DNA of 64,000 nt from Sulfomarinibacter sp963733915 (GCA_963733915.1 CAVTEP010000006.1:744001-808000), one strand, 5' to 3'; counted from the stretch's first letter, positions 16,865 to 25,812 are shown. Program-made: numbers and translations. The notes: generated by a model from the sequence alone, not told the origin.

Positions 16865-17883
16865 CAGCAGATTCTCGGCAGGTCAAGTCCTGACAGCAGG
16901 TCGAGCGGCCGCTCACCACCGACCCTGGTTTTCATCACCACCGGCGGGGCGCCCGGCACTGCTCGCTGCATGTGTCCGATGATCGCGGCCTCCGCACCAC
17001 GCGGATGCGCGCGAAGTGCATCGCGGGCTTTCTCGGCATCCTCAGCCGCCACCCACACCAGCGCACGACCCTCGCAGGCCAGGGCCAGCGGATCGAGCCC
17101 GAGCAGCTCGCAGACCGCTGACACCTCGCTCCGCACCGGCACCGCCTTCTCGTCGAGAATCACCCGTGCCCCACACCCGGCAGCCACTTCGTGACATACC
17201 GTGACAACTCCGCCGCGGGTGGGATCGTGCATGGCCCTGACGGCGCTGCCGCTGTCGAGCAGAGCCTCCACCAGTCCGGTCAAGGGCGCACAGTCCGAGA
17301 GCAGTCCGGGGGCCTCGAGGGCGTGCCGATGGGCGAGGATCGTCGCACCGTGGTCTCCGATCGGTCCCGACACGAGGATTGCGTCACCGGCGACAATTCG
17401 TGAGTCGCTCAAATCGCGACCGGGCGGCACGACGCCGAGCCCCGCCGTGACCGCAAACAGACGGTCGCCCTTGCCGCGCGGCACGACCTTGGTGTCTCCC
17501 GCAACGACCGTCACTCCGGCATCCGCCGCCGCACTCGCCGCACCGCGAACGCAGGTCTCGAGCAGGGCGCCGTCGGTACCCTCTTCGAGGATCAGAGCCC
17601 AGGTCAGCCACAGCGGTCGCGCACCGACCATGGAAAGATCGTTGACCGTGCCGCAGATCGACAGGCAACCGAGGTCGCCGCCCGCAAACACCGGAGGGTC
17701 GACCACGAAAGCGTCGGTAGTCAGGGCGGGCCTGCCGGGCGGCATCTCCGGCAGCACCGCCGAATCCGTCAGACTCGCGAGAAGCGGATTGTCAAGCGCG
17801 GGAAGAAACAGCTCCTCGACCAGACGTCGGGTCAGCCGCCCACCCCCACCGTGTGCCAGCAACACCCGTTCCGGGACCTTCAC
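16864..17883 (-). CDS. hypE: Hydrogenase maturation protein HypE
   Basis: HypE (339 residues) dehydrates the carbamoyl group received from HypF to a thiocyanate on its C-terminal cysteine, the cyanide source of the NiFe(CN)2CO centre. The C-terminus reads PRIC, with the essential terminal Cys. The PurM-like ATP-binding fold is seen in AHGGGGR, TTDAFVVDPPVF and MHDPTRGGV. GTG at 17883 is chosen as the start because it overlaps the hypD stop as GTGA; an ATG at 17904 would overlap hypD by 25 bases. It is the third gene in hypC-hypD-hypE. Confidence 0.95.
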   Translation of the reverse strand: MKVPERVLLAHGGGGRLTRRLVEELFLPALDNPLLASLTDSAVLPEMPPGRPALTTDAFVVDPPVFAGGDLGCLSICGTVNDLSMVGARPLWLTWALILEEGTDGALLETCVRGAASAAADAGVTVVAGDTKVVPRGKGDRLFAVTAGLGVVPPGRDLSDSRIVAGDAILVSGPIGDHGATILAHRHALEAPGLLSDCAPLTGLVEALLDSGSAVRAMHDPTRGGVVTVCHEVAAGCGARVILDEKAVPVRSEVSAVCELLGLDPLALACEGRALVWVAAEDAEKARDALRAHPRGAEAAIIGHMQRAVPGAPPVVMKTRVGGERPLDLLSGLDLPRIC

Positions 17884-18986
17884 CGGGCCCCTCCGGCGGC
17901 CCACCGTTCGTGGCGGAACCAGGCGCTGCAGGTGCCCTCGGAGGACACCATGCAGGCGCCGATCGGGGTATCGGGGTCGCAGCCGGAGTCAAACAGCGGG
18001 CACTCGGGCGGGTCGATCACACCGCGGAGGACCTCGCCGCACCGGCATCCGACCGGCTCCGCCGGCGCCGGCAACGACACCTCGATCAACGACGCGTCTC
18101 GGTGCGCCCACTCCTTGCGCAGGCTGAGCCCCGAACCCGGGACGACCCCGAAACCCCGCCAGTTCTCGTCCGACGGCTCGAAATACCGATCGACGAGCAA
18201 ACGCGCGTGTGGGTTGCCGTCGGGCGTGACCACCCGGCCATAGACATTGCCGATCTCGGCCCTGTTCTCGAGTGCCTGCCGAACCAGCGCCAGGACTCCC
18301 TGGGCAACATCGGTCGGCATGAAACCCGCAACCACTCCCGCAACCCCGAATTCCTCGGTCAGGAACTCGAAGAGCTTCCATCCCGTGATCACCGACACGT
18401 GGCCGGGGAGGATGAAACCGTCGACATCGAGATCCGGATCATCCACAAGCACCCGCATCACCTGCGGCATCGTCTTGTTGCCGGGCAGCAACAGGAAGTT
18501 CGTGACGCCGTCGCGTTCGGCCTCGTCGAGGGCGCCGGCGATGGTCGGCACGGTGGTCTCGAAGCCGACCGCAAGAAAGATCACCCGCTGGTCGGGATTG
18601 GCGCGGGCGAGGTCGAGCGCATCCCGCGGCGAGTACACGACCTCGACCCGAGCCCCCTCGGCGCGCGCCTGCTCGAGGCTGGTCGTGCTCGAGGGCACAC
18701 GCATCAGGTCGCCGAAGGTGCAGATCACGGTTCGCGGCAGGACCGCGAGAGCAAGGGCGCGGTCGAGGTAATCAACCGGAGTGACGCACACCGGACAACC
18801 GGGGCCGGAAATCAGCCGCACTTTCTCCGGCATCAGCCGCCGCAGCCCCGCGCCCGCCACGCTGTGGGTGTGGGTTCCGCAGACTTCCATCAAGGTCAAA
18901 CGACGATCGAGCTTTGCCGCCTCGCCTGTAAGCTCCCTCAGCAACCCCGCCATGGCCTCGGGGTCTGAGTGCGGACCCGCTCTCAT
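17880..18986 (-). CDS. hypD: Hydrogenase maturation protein HypD
   Basis: HypD (368 residues) is the [4Fe-4S] scaffold on which, with HypC, the Fe(CN)2CO group is assembled. Conserved motifs are EVCGTHTHS, the redox cysteines in GPGCPVCVTP, GFETTVPT and LPGHVSVITG, and the iron-sulfur cysteines toward the C-terminus (GCRCGEVLRG, CPLFDSGC and GACMVSSEGTC). The ATG overlaps the hypC stop as ATGA. The length is typical of the family. Confidence 0.96.
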   Translation of the reverse strand: MRAGPHSDPEAMAGLLRELTGEAAKLDRRLTLMEVCGTHTHSVAGAGLRRLMPEKVRLISGPGCPVCVTPVDYLDRALALAVLPRTVICTFGDLMRVPSSTTSLEQARAEGARVEVVYSPRDALDLARANPDQRVIFLAVGFETTVPTIAGALDEAERDGVTNFLLLPGNKTMPQVMRVLVDDPDLDVDGFILPGHVSVITGWKLFEFLTEEFGVAGVVAGFMPTDVAQGVLALVRQALENRAEIGNVYGRVVTPDGNPHARLLVDRYFEPSDENWRGFGVVPGSGLSLRKEWAHRDASLIEVSLPAPAEPVGCRCGEVLRGVIDPPECPLFDSGCDPDTPIGACMVSSEGTCSAWFRHERWAAGGAR

Positions 18987-19210
18987 AACTCCACCATGGA
19001 GTCCGAATACTCGCGCAGGAGTTCCAGAGTCTGCGCCGCTTCGTCGGCATCGACCTGACCGATGGCGAAGCCGGCGTGGACCAGCACGAAATCACCCACT
19101 TCCGCTTCCGGAACGTACATCACCGAAATCCGGCGTTGAACCCCGTCAATCTCCGCCACGCCCTCGAACTCGTTTCGTTCTACCAACACCATCGGAATCG
19201 CGAGACACAT
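18983..19210 (-). CDS. hypC: Hydrogenase maturation chaperone HypC
   Basis: HypC (75 residues) starts with the essential MCLAIPM motif, whose cysteine binds the iron centre and the large-subunit precursor. The OB-like fold is seen in RISVMYVPEAEVGDFVLVHAGFA. The ATG at 19210 is preferred to 19225 because residue 2 must be the conserved Cys; GGAGGTG lies 7 bases upstream. Whether it serves one or both hydrogenases is unclear, since only one hypC is present. It is separated from hypF by 190 bp of repeats. Confidence 0.95.
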   Translation of the reverse strand: MCLAIPMVLVERNEFEGVAEIDGVQRRISVMYVPEAEVGDFVLVHAGFAIGQVDADEAAQTLELLREYSDSMVEL

Positions 19211-19295
19211 CGGAAGCACCTCCACTCGCGGTGACGGCGCCCGCCCAACGCGGGCAACCGGGTTTGTAGCCCCTATATCCTACAGCGGCCAGCCG

Positions 19296-19421
19296 CTGTT
19301 TTCGTTAGAACGTTGAAACGTTTCACGTTAGAACGTTCCACCCATCCACCCTCTCCGGGTCCTCTCTTTTCGTCTGGGTCGGTGGAGGCATTTAACGTTC
19401 TAACGTTCTAACGTTTTGACG
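19296..19421. repeat. AACGTT repeat arrays between hypC and hypF
   Basis: Two AACGTT arrays (about 19303-19340 and 19393-19421) flank an unremarkable spacer. The second array covers the hypF stop codon and encodes its last residues TLER on the minus strand. No promoter for hypC is obvious. Confidence 0.7.
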
Positions 19422-21748
19422 ATGAGTTGCCGCGGCCTCACGCCCCGAGCGGCCGAAACAGCCGCGATGACCGCCTGTCCGTACGACAAACCACCGTCCC
19501 CAGGAGGCACGTTCTTCGGCAGCAGGACCTCGAATCCGAGGGCCTCCAGACTCTCAGCGAGCGTACTGCTCAGGATGCGGTTTACCATGCACCCGCCTCC
19601 GAGAGCCACAACACCTCTCTCGTTTCCCGCCACCTTTTCCGTGAGCTCGACCGCAAGACGACAGAAGGTGGCGTGAAAACCGGCCGCTACCACGGCCCTG
19701 GCCTCACCGGCCGCAGCTCGCCGCGCGACTTCGGCAAGCAGCTTCGACGACGGAACGAGCGACTTCCCATCCCTCGATTCGATCTCGAGCTCCGGCCACG
19801 GCTCGACCCGTGCGCCCCCGCGGGAAACCAGCGCCTCGAGCCGGGCCGCCGCTTCGCCCTCCCAACGGTTGCAGGCGCCGACGCCGAGCAGTGCCCCGGC
19901 CGCCTCGAACACCCTGCCCGCCCCCGACGCCAGCGGCCAGCTCGCGTCTCGGCTCAAGCGGATCATCTGCTCGAGGCGATCCGCGTCCACCTGCTCCGCG
20001 ATCGCCGTCCGGCCGATGAGTGCCTCGTCGCCGCGCCGGACCAGGGCCGCCACCGCAACCCGCCACGGCTCCCGCACCGCGGCCTCGCCGCCGACCAGCG
20101 GCAGCGCTTCGAGCTGCCCCAGCCGCCTCCAGCCGAGGTTTCCGTCAAGCCCGATCCACTCACCGCCCCAGGCCGACCCGTCCGGGCCCCAACCGGTACC
20201 GTCGAGAGCGATCCCGAGGCAGCGCTGTTCGGGCCGGGGAAAGCGGCGGTGTTCCGCGAGCACCGCCGCTACGTGCGCGACGTGGTGTTGAATCTCGATC
20301 ACCTCGGCACCAAAGCGGCTTCCCAGGTCGCGGGCCAGCCAGCTGCTCGGGTAGTCTGGGTGGGCGTCGGCGGCGATCAATCCCGGAACCACCTGCAGGA
20401 ACTCGAGCATGCCTTCGATGACCTCGGCCAGAAATTCGCGCGCCGGTCCGGAGTCGAGATCGCCGACGTGCTGCGTCGGAAAACTCTGGTCCCCCTGGGC
20501 AACACACGCGGTGACCTGGAGGTGGCCGCCGGTGGCGACGACGGCTGTCGGGGTTTCTACCGGCAGCGGCAGCGGCTCCGGTACCCACCCTCGGGCCCGC
20601 CGAACGACCATTGGCCCGCGCGGCGACGACCGAAGCACCGAGTCGTCAATCCGGCGAACGATATCCCGGTCGTGGAGCAGAAAGCAGTCCGCGATACCGG
20701 CGAGGCCGGCAATCGCCTCGCGGTTCCCTCGGCTCAGGGGCTCTTCAGAGAGGTTGCCCGAGGTCATGACCAGCGGCGGCATCTCGGGCTCGCGAAACAG
20801 TTCGACGTGAAGCGGCGTCGTCGGCAGCATGACGCCGAGGTCGTCGAGACCCGGCGCCACCTCCGGAGCGATCGAGGACCCATCCCGCCGAGGGGCGAGG
20901 ACGATCGGCGCCCGGGGTGAAAGCAGGAGCGCTTCAGCCGCCGGGTCGAGAATTGCGTTCTTCCTCGCGATCTCGATGTCCCGGACCATGATCGCGAACG
21001 GTTTGCCGAATCTCCGTTTTCGTTCGCGGAGACGCAAAACGGCATATTCCGAGTCGGCCCGGCAGGCGAGCTGGAAACCACCGAGACCCTTGACGGCCAC
21101 GATTCGCCCCTGCAGAAGCTGCTCGCGGGCGCTCGCGACGGGATCGGCGACGTTCTCCATCCGGTCGCCGTTCTCGTCCGCCAGCCACAGCCTCGGACCG
21201 CAGCTTGGGCAGGCCACGGGTTCGGCGTGAAATCGCCGGTCTGACGGGTCGGTGTACTCCCGTTGGCAATCGTCACAGAACGGGAAACAGGCCATCGAGG
21301 TTCGCTCACGATCGTAGGGCAAACTCCGCACGAGCGAAAACCTGGGTCCGCAGTTGGTGCAGGTCGTGAAGGGGTAGTGAAAGCGGCGATTACCCGGTTC
21401 CGCCATTTCGCGGCGGCAGTCGGCGCACAGCACCGCGTCGGGCGGCACCATCGCGCCTTCGCGCCGGCCCAGGGTCGAACTTCGGACCTCGAAGCCTTTC
21501 TCGCCCAGCGGTTCGAGCGATTCCCGCTCGACGGAGTCGAGCCGGGCCAAAGGCGGCATCTCTGTCGGCAGGCGGTCGAGAAAGCTCTGGACCATGTCGG
21601 CCGGGCCTTCGATCTCGATGGTCGCACCCTGCGGGTCGTTGATCACCCAACCCGCGAGGCCGACCGAGGTGGCGAGGCGGTGGATTGCCGGCCGGAAGCC
21701 GACTCCCTGGACGGTGCCCCGGCACCTGAGCTGAACCCGTACCGTCAC
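19400..21748 (-). CDS. hypF: Hydrogenase maturation carbamoyltransferase HypF
   Basis: HypF (782 residues) makes carbamoyl-AMP from carbamoyl phosphate and transfers the carbamoyl group to HypE. Domains in order are acylphosphatase-like (RCRGTVQGVGFRP near residue 15), two zinc fingers (CADC/CTNC and CDDC/CPSC pairs, about 110-185), a YrdC-like domain (GLGGFQLACRA onward) and a Kae1-like carbamoyltransferase domain (EIQHHVAHVAAV; GGGCMVNRIL). GTG at 21748 overlaps the hypB stop as GTGA. The C-terminal residues after the family end are encoded by an AACGTT repeat, probably without functional effect. Confidence 0.95.
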   Translation of the reverse strand: MTVRVQLRCRGTVQGVGFRPAIHRLATSVGLAGWVINDPQGATIEIEGPADMVQSFLDRLPTEMPPLARLDSVERESLEPLGEKGFEVRSSTLGRREGAMVPPDAVLCADCRREMAEPGNRRFHYPFTTCTNCGPRFSLVRSLPYDRERTSMACFPFCDDCQREYTDPSDRRFHAEPVACPSCGPRLWLADENGDRMENVADPVASAREQLLQGRIVAVKGLGGFQLACRADSEYAVLRLRERKRRFGKPFAIMVRDIEIARKNAILDPAAEALLLSPRAPIVLAPRRDGSSIAPEVAPGLDDLGVMLPTTPLHVELFREPEMPPLVMTSGNLSEEPLSRGNREAIAGLAGIADCFLLHDRDIVRRIDDSVLRSSPRGPMVVRRARGWVPEPLPLPVETPTAVVATGGHLQVTACVAQGDQSFPTQHVGDLDSGPAREFLAEVIEGMLEFLQVVPGLIAADAHPDYPSSWLARDLGSRFGAEVIEIQHHVAHVAAVLAEHRRFPRPEQRCLGIALDGTGWGPDGSAWGGEWIGLDGNLGWRRLGQLEALPLVGGEAAVREPWRVAVAALVRRGDEALIGRTAIAEQVDADRLEQMIRLSRDASWPLASGAGRVFEAAGALLGVGACNRWEGEAAARLEALVSRGGARVEPWPELEIESRDGKSLVPSSKLLAEVARRAAAGEARAVVAAGFHATFCRLAVELTEKVAGNERGVVALGGGCMVNRILSSTLAESLEALGFEVLLPKNVPPGDGGLSYGQAVIAAVSAARGVRPRQLIVKTLER

Positions 21749-22416
21749 TCCTGCTGCCGTCTCTTGGCCTCGAGACGGGTGCGCAGCAAATCGAGCCACG
21801 CCGCGATGCCATCGCCTTTCAACGACGACGTGATGATGATCTCGCCGTCCGGGTTGAGACTCGCGATCCGCTCCTGCACGGCGTCGATATCGAACGGAAC
21901 ATAGGGCAGCAGATCGGCCTTGGTAATCACGGCGACCTCCGCGCGGGCAAAAATGGCGGGATATTTGACCGGCTTATCGTCGCCCTCGGCGACCGAAAGC
22001 AAGACGACCTTGAAGTCCTCACCGAGGTCATAGCTTGTCGGACAGATGAGATTGCCGACGTTCTCGATGAACAGGATGTCGGTCTCCGGCAGCCCTCCGG
22101 CTGCGAGCCCGGTCTCGATCTGGCGGGCGTCGAGGTGGCAGGCGCCGCCGGTCAGGATCTGATGGGCCGGAATGCCCAAGGCGCGGATCCGGTCGGCATC
22201 GTTTTCGGTCGCGACATCACCCTCGAGAACCGCCGTGGAGAGCTCGCCCTTGAAGGCGCTCACGGTCGCCTCGAGCAGAGTCGTCTTGCCCGATCCGGGT
22301 GACGAGATGAGGTTGACCGCCAGAGTACCCGCGGAAGCGAAGCGCGATCGAAGGTGGTCCGCGCGCTCCTCGTTGGCGGCGAGCGCCTTCCGTTTGACCG
22401 TGACCACCTGTTTCAT
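21745..22416 (-). CDS. hypB: Hydrogenase nickel incorporation GTPase HypB
   Basis: HypB (223 residues) is the GTPase that helps load Ni into the large subunit. The P-loop is ISSPGSGKTTL, followed by EGDVATENDADR, the metal-site segment GGACHLDA and the specificity loop VITKADLLPY. The N-terminal CxxCGC motif and His-rich stretch of some HypBs are absent, so nickel storage must lie elsewhere. Start 22416 is preferred because AAAGGA lies 8 bases upstream; residues upstream of it are low complexity. Confidence 0.95.
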   Translation of the reverse strand: MKQVVTVKRKALAANEERADHLRSRFASAGTLAVNLISSPGSGKTTLLEATVSAFKGELSTAVLEGDVATENDADRIRALGIPAHQILTGGACHLDARQIETGLAAGGLPETDILFIENVGNLICPTSYDLGEDFKVVLLSVAEGDDKPVKYPAIFARAEVAVITKADLLPYVPFDIDAVQERIASLNPDGEIIITSSLKGDGIAAWLDLLRTRLEAKRRQQE

Positions 22417-22456
22417 TTCGGCGTCCTTTCGCTGCGACGAATTGTAATTTCCATGC

Positions 22457-22852
22457 TCACCCGGCATCGGCATCGGCGGCGACTCCGGATCCGGTGTCAC
22501 CGTCATCCACCTCGAAGCTCAGATCGAGGATGTCGAGCTCGTCGCCGCCCGAGACCGCGAGCGGCGTTCCACAGTCCGGACACAGACGCATCCAGCTCCC
22601 GTGCGTGCGATGTTTGGCCTCATCGCAGACCGAGCACCATTGCTTCGCCGGACACCATTCAATCGCCAGCTCGACGCCCTCGTCCGGACCGTCGGCCACG
22701 ACCGCCTCCCACGCGTATCCGAGCAATTCGGGCTCGACCGCCGACAGCTCGCCGACGGCCAGCCGCACCCGTTGCAGTCTCCCGCCGCCGTGCGCCTCGA
22801 TCGTCTCGCGGCAGGCCCGGTGGATCTCGAGGGCGATACCCATCTCGTGCAC
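22457..22852 (-). CDS. hypA: Hydrogenase nickel metallochaperone HypA
   Basis: HypA (131 residues) delivers nickel together with HypB. The N-terminal MHEMGIA supplies the Ni ligands (Met1, His2, Glu3) and a zinc site is formed by CSVC and CPDC near residues 75-95. The tail after residue 115 is acidic and Asp/Gly-rich, longer than usual. It is the first gene of the hypA-hypB-hypF run. Confidence 0.94.
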   Translation of the reverse strand: MHEMGIALEIHRACRETIEAHGGGRLQRVRLAVGELSAVEPELLGYAWEAVVADGPDEGVELAIEWCPAKQWCSVCDEAKHRTHGSWMRLCPDCGTPLAVSGGDELDILDLSFEVDDGDTGSGVAADADAG

Positions 22853-23027
22853 CGAGGCAGTATAGCGACTTCGATCCGTGCCCGTCTCCGTCTCCGTTTC
22901 CGTGCCCGAACGGGCGAACTCCGGCTGGAGACCGCGGTCGTTTCATCGTGTCATGGTAACGACCTTCTACTGCCCAATTCGTATCGGGAACGGAGCCGCG
23001 AGACGGCGACGGCACGGGAAGGTCGGG

Positions 23028-23033
23028 TACAAT
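23028..23033 (+). promoter_or_regulatory. TACAAT -10 box before SDR fusion gene
   Basis: TACAAT is followed about 7 nt later by a predicted transcript start near 23040, 12 nt before the proposed TTG start. There is no convincing -35 box. Confidence 0.35.
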
Positions 23034-23051
23034 GCGCGCTGTTTATGGACC

Positions 23052-24566
23052 TTGCCTCGTCTCATCATCACCGGCGCCTCCGGGTTCATCGGCCGACAGC
23101 TCCTCGACTTCTTCAAGGATGACTTTCGAATTGTCGCCTTCGCGCGTCGCTCCCAGTTGCAGTGCGGCGCGCCGGTCCACAACAACATCACCTGGTATCA
23201 GGTCGACATCGGAGACCGGGAACCACTTGCCGCCGCCTTTCGGTATGTTCGTGAATCGGGCGGCGCCGACTTTGTGGTCCACCTCGCCGCCCACTACGAC
23301 TTCACCGGTGACAACCACCCGGAGTATTGGCGCACCAACGTCGAAGGCATGCGCAACGTGCTCGACGAGTGCCGCAATCTCTCGCTCGAGCGATTCATCT
23401 TCAGCTCGTCGCTGGCGGCGTGCAGCTTCCCGCGGCGCGGAACGGTGCTCACCGAGAAAAACCCGCCGGATGGCGAGCACGTGTACGCGGTCACCAAGCG
23501 CATCGGCGAAGAGATGCTGGCCGAGTACGACGACACAGTGCCTTCGTGCATCATCCGTCTCGCCGCCCTCTTCTCGGACTGGTGCGAGTACCCGCCGCTC
23601 TACTTCTTTTTCGAAACCTGGCTGTCCAACGTCTGGAACAGCCGAATTCTCGGCGGCCGTGGCACCACCGCGATCCCGTACATGCACGTGCGGGAGATGG
23701 GACCGTTCATCCGCAGGATCATCGACCTCGGAGACCAGCTCGGCCAGCGGGAGATCTTGATCGCCAGTCCGAGCGCCACGCTGTCACACAAGGCTCTCTT
23801 TGACCTCGCCAACATCGACTTCTTCGGCCACCGCCGGCGCCCCCTCCTGGTGCCGAAGGTGCTGGCACGGATCGGCGTTCTGGGCCGGGACCTCCTCGGT
23901 CGAGTGCTGGGCAATCGGCCCTTCGAGCGACCGTGGATGATCGACTACCTCGACACCGATCTCGCGGTCGATGCCTCCCACACCTATGAGAGGCTCCAGT
24001 GGCGACCGAGAAAGCGGCTCCTCTTGCAGCGGCGGATGCCGTTCATGGTCGAGCATCGAAAAATGAACCCTTCGGAATGGCAACGCCTCAACCGAGCGGC
24101 TCTCAAAGAGGTCCACCTCCGTGCCAACCTCCGCATCAACCGGTTGCTCGAGAAACACCTGGACGCCATCTGTGCCGCGTTTCTCGACCAGATGCTGGCA
24201 CCCAGCTCGGCCACTCGCTTCCCCTCGTACCAGGGCGTGCCGCGGGACGTTCTCGAGTGGCGCTTCATGATCCTGCTGCGCCATCTCCAGAGCTCGATCC
24301 GGACGCGGGATCGGGGGCTGTTCACGACCTACTGCCGGGACCTCGCCGAAAAACGGCTGATGCAGGGGTTCGGAGTGCGTGAGGTCGTGGGCGCCATGCT
24401 CACCATCGGCGCCATCTGCGTTGACAAGCTCCGCGCCGACCCCGAGGCCGAGGACCTCGCGGCCGCGATCCACGACCATCTCTCGATGACCGTCCAGTTT
24501 GGCTGCGACCAGATCCTCGAGATCTACGAGGAGGTCGGCGGCGAAGAGCTCGAGGACGAGTTTTGA
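23052..24566 (+). CDS. SDR epimerase fused to RsbRD-N-like domain
   Basis: Residues 1 to about 330 form an extended SDR: the nucleotide loop TGASGFIG at residues 6-13, a catalytic-type YAVTK, and an NAD-dependent epimerase-like body. The last 140 residues form a helical domain with segments RFPSYQGVP, DLAEKRLMQGFGVREVV and MLTIGAICV, which resembles the RsbRD N-terminal domain of stressosome and kinase proteins. Joining such a domain to an SDR is unusual. The start is uncertain: TTG at 23052 fits the fold, an in-frame ATG is at 22953, and a closer ATG at 23045 is out of frame by one. Substrate and function are unknown. Confidence 0.7.
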   Translation: MPRLIITGASGFIGRQLLDFFKDDFRIVAFARRSQLQCGAPVHNNITWYQVDIGDREPLAAAFRYVRESGGADFVVHLAAHYDFTGDNHPEYWRTNVEGMRNVLDECRNLSLERFIFSSSLAACSFPRRGTVLTEKNPPDGEHVYAVTKRIGEEMLAEYDDTVPSCIIRLAALFSDWCEYPPLYFFFETWLSNVWNSRILGGRGTTAIPYMHVREMGPFIRRIIDLGDQLGQREILIASPSATLSHKALFDLANIDFFGHRRRPLLVPKVLARIGVLGRDLLGRVLGNRPFERPWMIDYLDTDLAVDASHTYERLQWRPRKRLLLQRRMPFMVEHRKMNPSEWQRLNRAALKEVHLRANLRINRLLEKHLDAICAAFLDQMLAPSSATRFPSYQGVPRDVLEWRFMILLRHLQSSIRTRDRGLFTTYCRDLAEKRLMQGFGVREVVGAMLTIGAICVDKLRADPEAEDLAAAIHDHLSMTVQFGCDQILEIYEEVGGEELEDEF

Positions 24567-24589
24567 TCCGTCGTGCCGTTCTTGGAGAG

Positions 24590-24680
24590 GCAGAGGGGAA
24601 AAGGGGCAGAGGCGAAAAGGAGCGCGCGGGATTTCCGCTTTTCCCCTTTTCTCCTTTTCTTTTCTCCTTTTCCAAACGGT
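24590..24680. repeat. Purine and pyrimidine GGGGAAAA-type tract
   Basis: GGGGAAAA-type units at about 24590-24625 face CCCCTTTT-type units at about 24639-24670, so the tract could fold back on itself. It fills the gap between convergent genes. Confidence 0.65.
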
Positions 24681-24698
24681 ACCGTTCTGGGGAAATCT

Positions 24699-25070
24699 TC
24701 ACATTCGGTTGATAGCTCGGTGAACCAAGTACGCTGTTAGCGCCATGCCGCCATCGGCGATACCCGAAAACCACACTGACCACGGTGTTGCTACGAGTAA
24801 CGAAGCGCCGATCAGAAACACGAAGGCCGTGGTCTTGGCAATCAGCAGCAGGTCGATCGATCCCGATTGCCGGTACTCGACGACATAGCCCGCCGCCAGC
24901 ACGAAGTGGAATGCGCCGGCCTGCCAGATGAAGAAGATCGGATCAGCGCCGGACCAGCCTGCAAACCGCACCGCCCACTCGGCGAAGAACATCAACATGA
25001 TGCCGACGACAACACTGTGAAGCACGATGAGGAAAAGCAGAATTTTTTCGTGGGCCACCGTCAGGCGCAT
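24699..25070 (-). CDS. Small four-TM membrane protein
   Basis: The 123-residue protein has four hydrophobic segments (near residues 8-30, 45-62, 75-93 and 97-115) and short polar loops. I do not recognise the family. Start 25070 follows GGGAG, which overlaps the last codons of the upstream hydrogenase protease, so the two genes are translationally linked. A link to hydrogenase function is suggested only by this coupling. Confidence 0.6.
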   Translation of the reverse strand: MRLTVAHEKILLFLIVLHSVVVGIMLMFFAEWAVRFAGWSGADPIFFIWQAGAFHFVLAAGYVVEYRQSGSIDLLLIAKTTAFVFLIGASLLVATPWSVWFSGIADGGMALTAYLVHRAINRM

Positions 25071-25072
25071 TT

Positions 25073-25588
25073 TCACTCCCACCAGATATCGAGTTCCGCC
25101 GGCGGATCCCGCCGCGTCGCGGGCATCTCGAGACGATTCAACTCCTGGATCACCGCGTCCACCACGGCCGGTACGGCCTCCATCAGCGACGGCGTCAGAC
25201 TCGTACCCTGTTCGGTGCTCGCGGGAATCACGCCAATGAACAGTATTTCGTCCGGGCTCGAGTCGGAAAACTCGGTCGCCATCAGGGCCTCTCGAAGGCC
25301 GGGCTCGTGGGGGCTCATGCGGGAAGGAGGCGGCGCCGAGACGATCTCCCGATCGCGCAGCAGCCGTACCGTCCCGGGCGCCTCGTCACCGCGAACAGTG
25401 TCGATAACGATGATCATCCGTGCGTCGGCCAGATAAGGCGTGAGGTCCATCCCGGGAGTGCCCAGGTCAATGACCTCGACGCCATCGGGGAACACATAGC
25501 GTGACTCGAGAACCTTGATCGCGTAGGGGCCGAGGCCGTCGTCGGTGCAGAGCACGTTGCCGACGCCGAGAATGCGGATCGGTTTCAT
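25073..25588 (-). CDS. hybD: Hydrogenase maturation protease (HybD-like)
   Basis: The 171-residue protein is an M52-type endopeptidase that removes the C-terminal tail of a NiFe hydrogenase large subunit after Ni insertion. The nickel-sensing motif is GVGNVLCTDDGLG; the second acidic ligand is in VIDTVRG and the histidine is in MSPHEPG. It lies downstream of hybC, whose tail after the last histidine is 15 residues, and is the likely protease for HybC. A terminator and a repeat tract separate it from hybC, so it needs its own promoter or read-through. Confidence 0.9.
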   Translation of the reverse strand: MKPIRILGVGNVLCTDDGLGPYAIKVLESRYVFPDGVEVIDLGTPGMDLTPYLADARMIIVIDTVRGDEAPGTVRLLRDREIVSAPPPSRMSPHEPGLREALMATEFSDSSPDEILFIGVIPASTEQGTSLTPSLMEAVPAVVDAVIQELNRLEMPATRRDPPAELDIWWE

Positions 25589-25654
25589 CGTCAGTCATTC
25601 GGAGATCATGCCAGAGCCGGAGGGCGATGGATAGCCTTGACGTGCCTTGTCGAT

Positions 25655-25760
25655 GAGATTTCGAATTTCGAATTTCGGAATTGCGGATTTCCCGCCCCTC
25701 CTCCCCAGTTCATGAAGCGAAGCGTTGAAAATTCGAAATCCGAATTCCGAAAGTCCGAAA
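25655..25760. repeat. AATTTCGAATT / GAATTCCG repeat tract
   Basis: Short units built on TTCGAATTTCG and GAATTCCGAAA fill the gap before the hydrogenase terminator. The same family is present near 4980, 41620, 45910 and 62140. No gene is seen. Confidence 0.65.
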
Positions 25761-25790
25761 TAAAAAGGGGCCCGGGAGATCCCAGGCCCC
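25761..25790 (-). terminator. Rho-independent terminator of hyb operon
   Basis: On the minus strand a GGGGCC...GGCCCC stem of about 11 bp with a short loop is followed by five T and an A/T-rich run. It starts 23 bp after the hybC stop. Confidence 0.85.
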
Positions 25791-25812
25791 GTATCGGTTC
25801 ATATTTCCGCGC

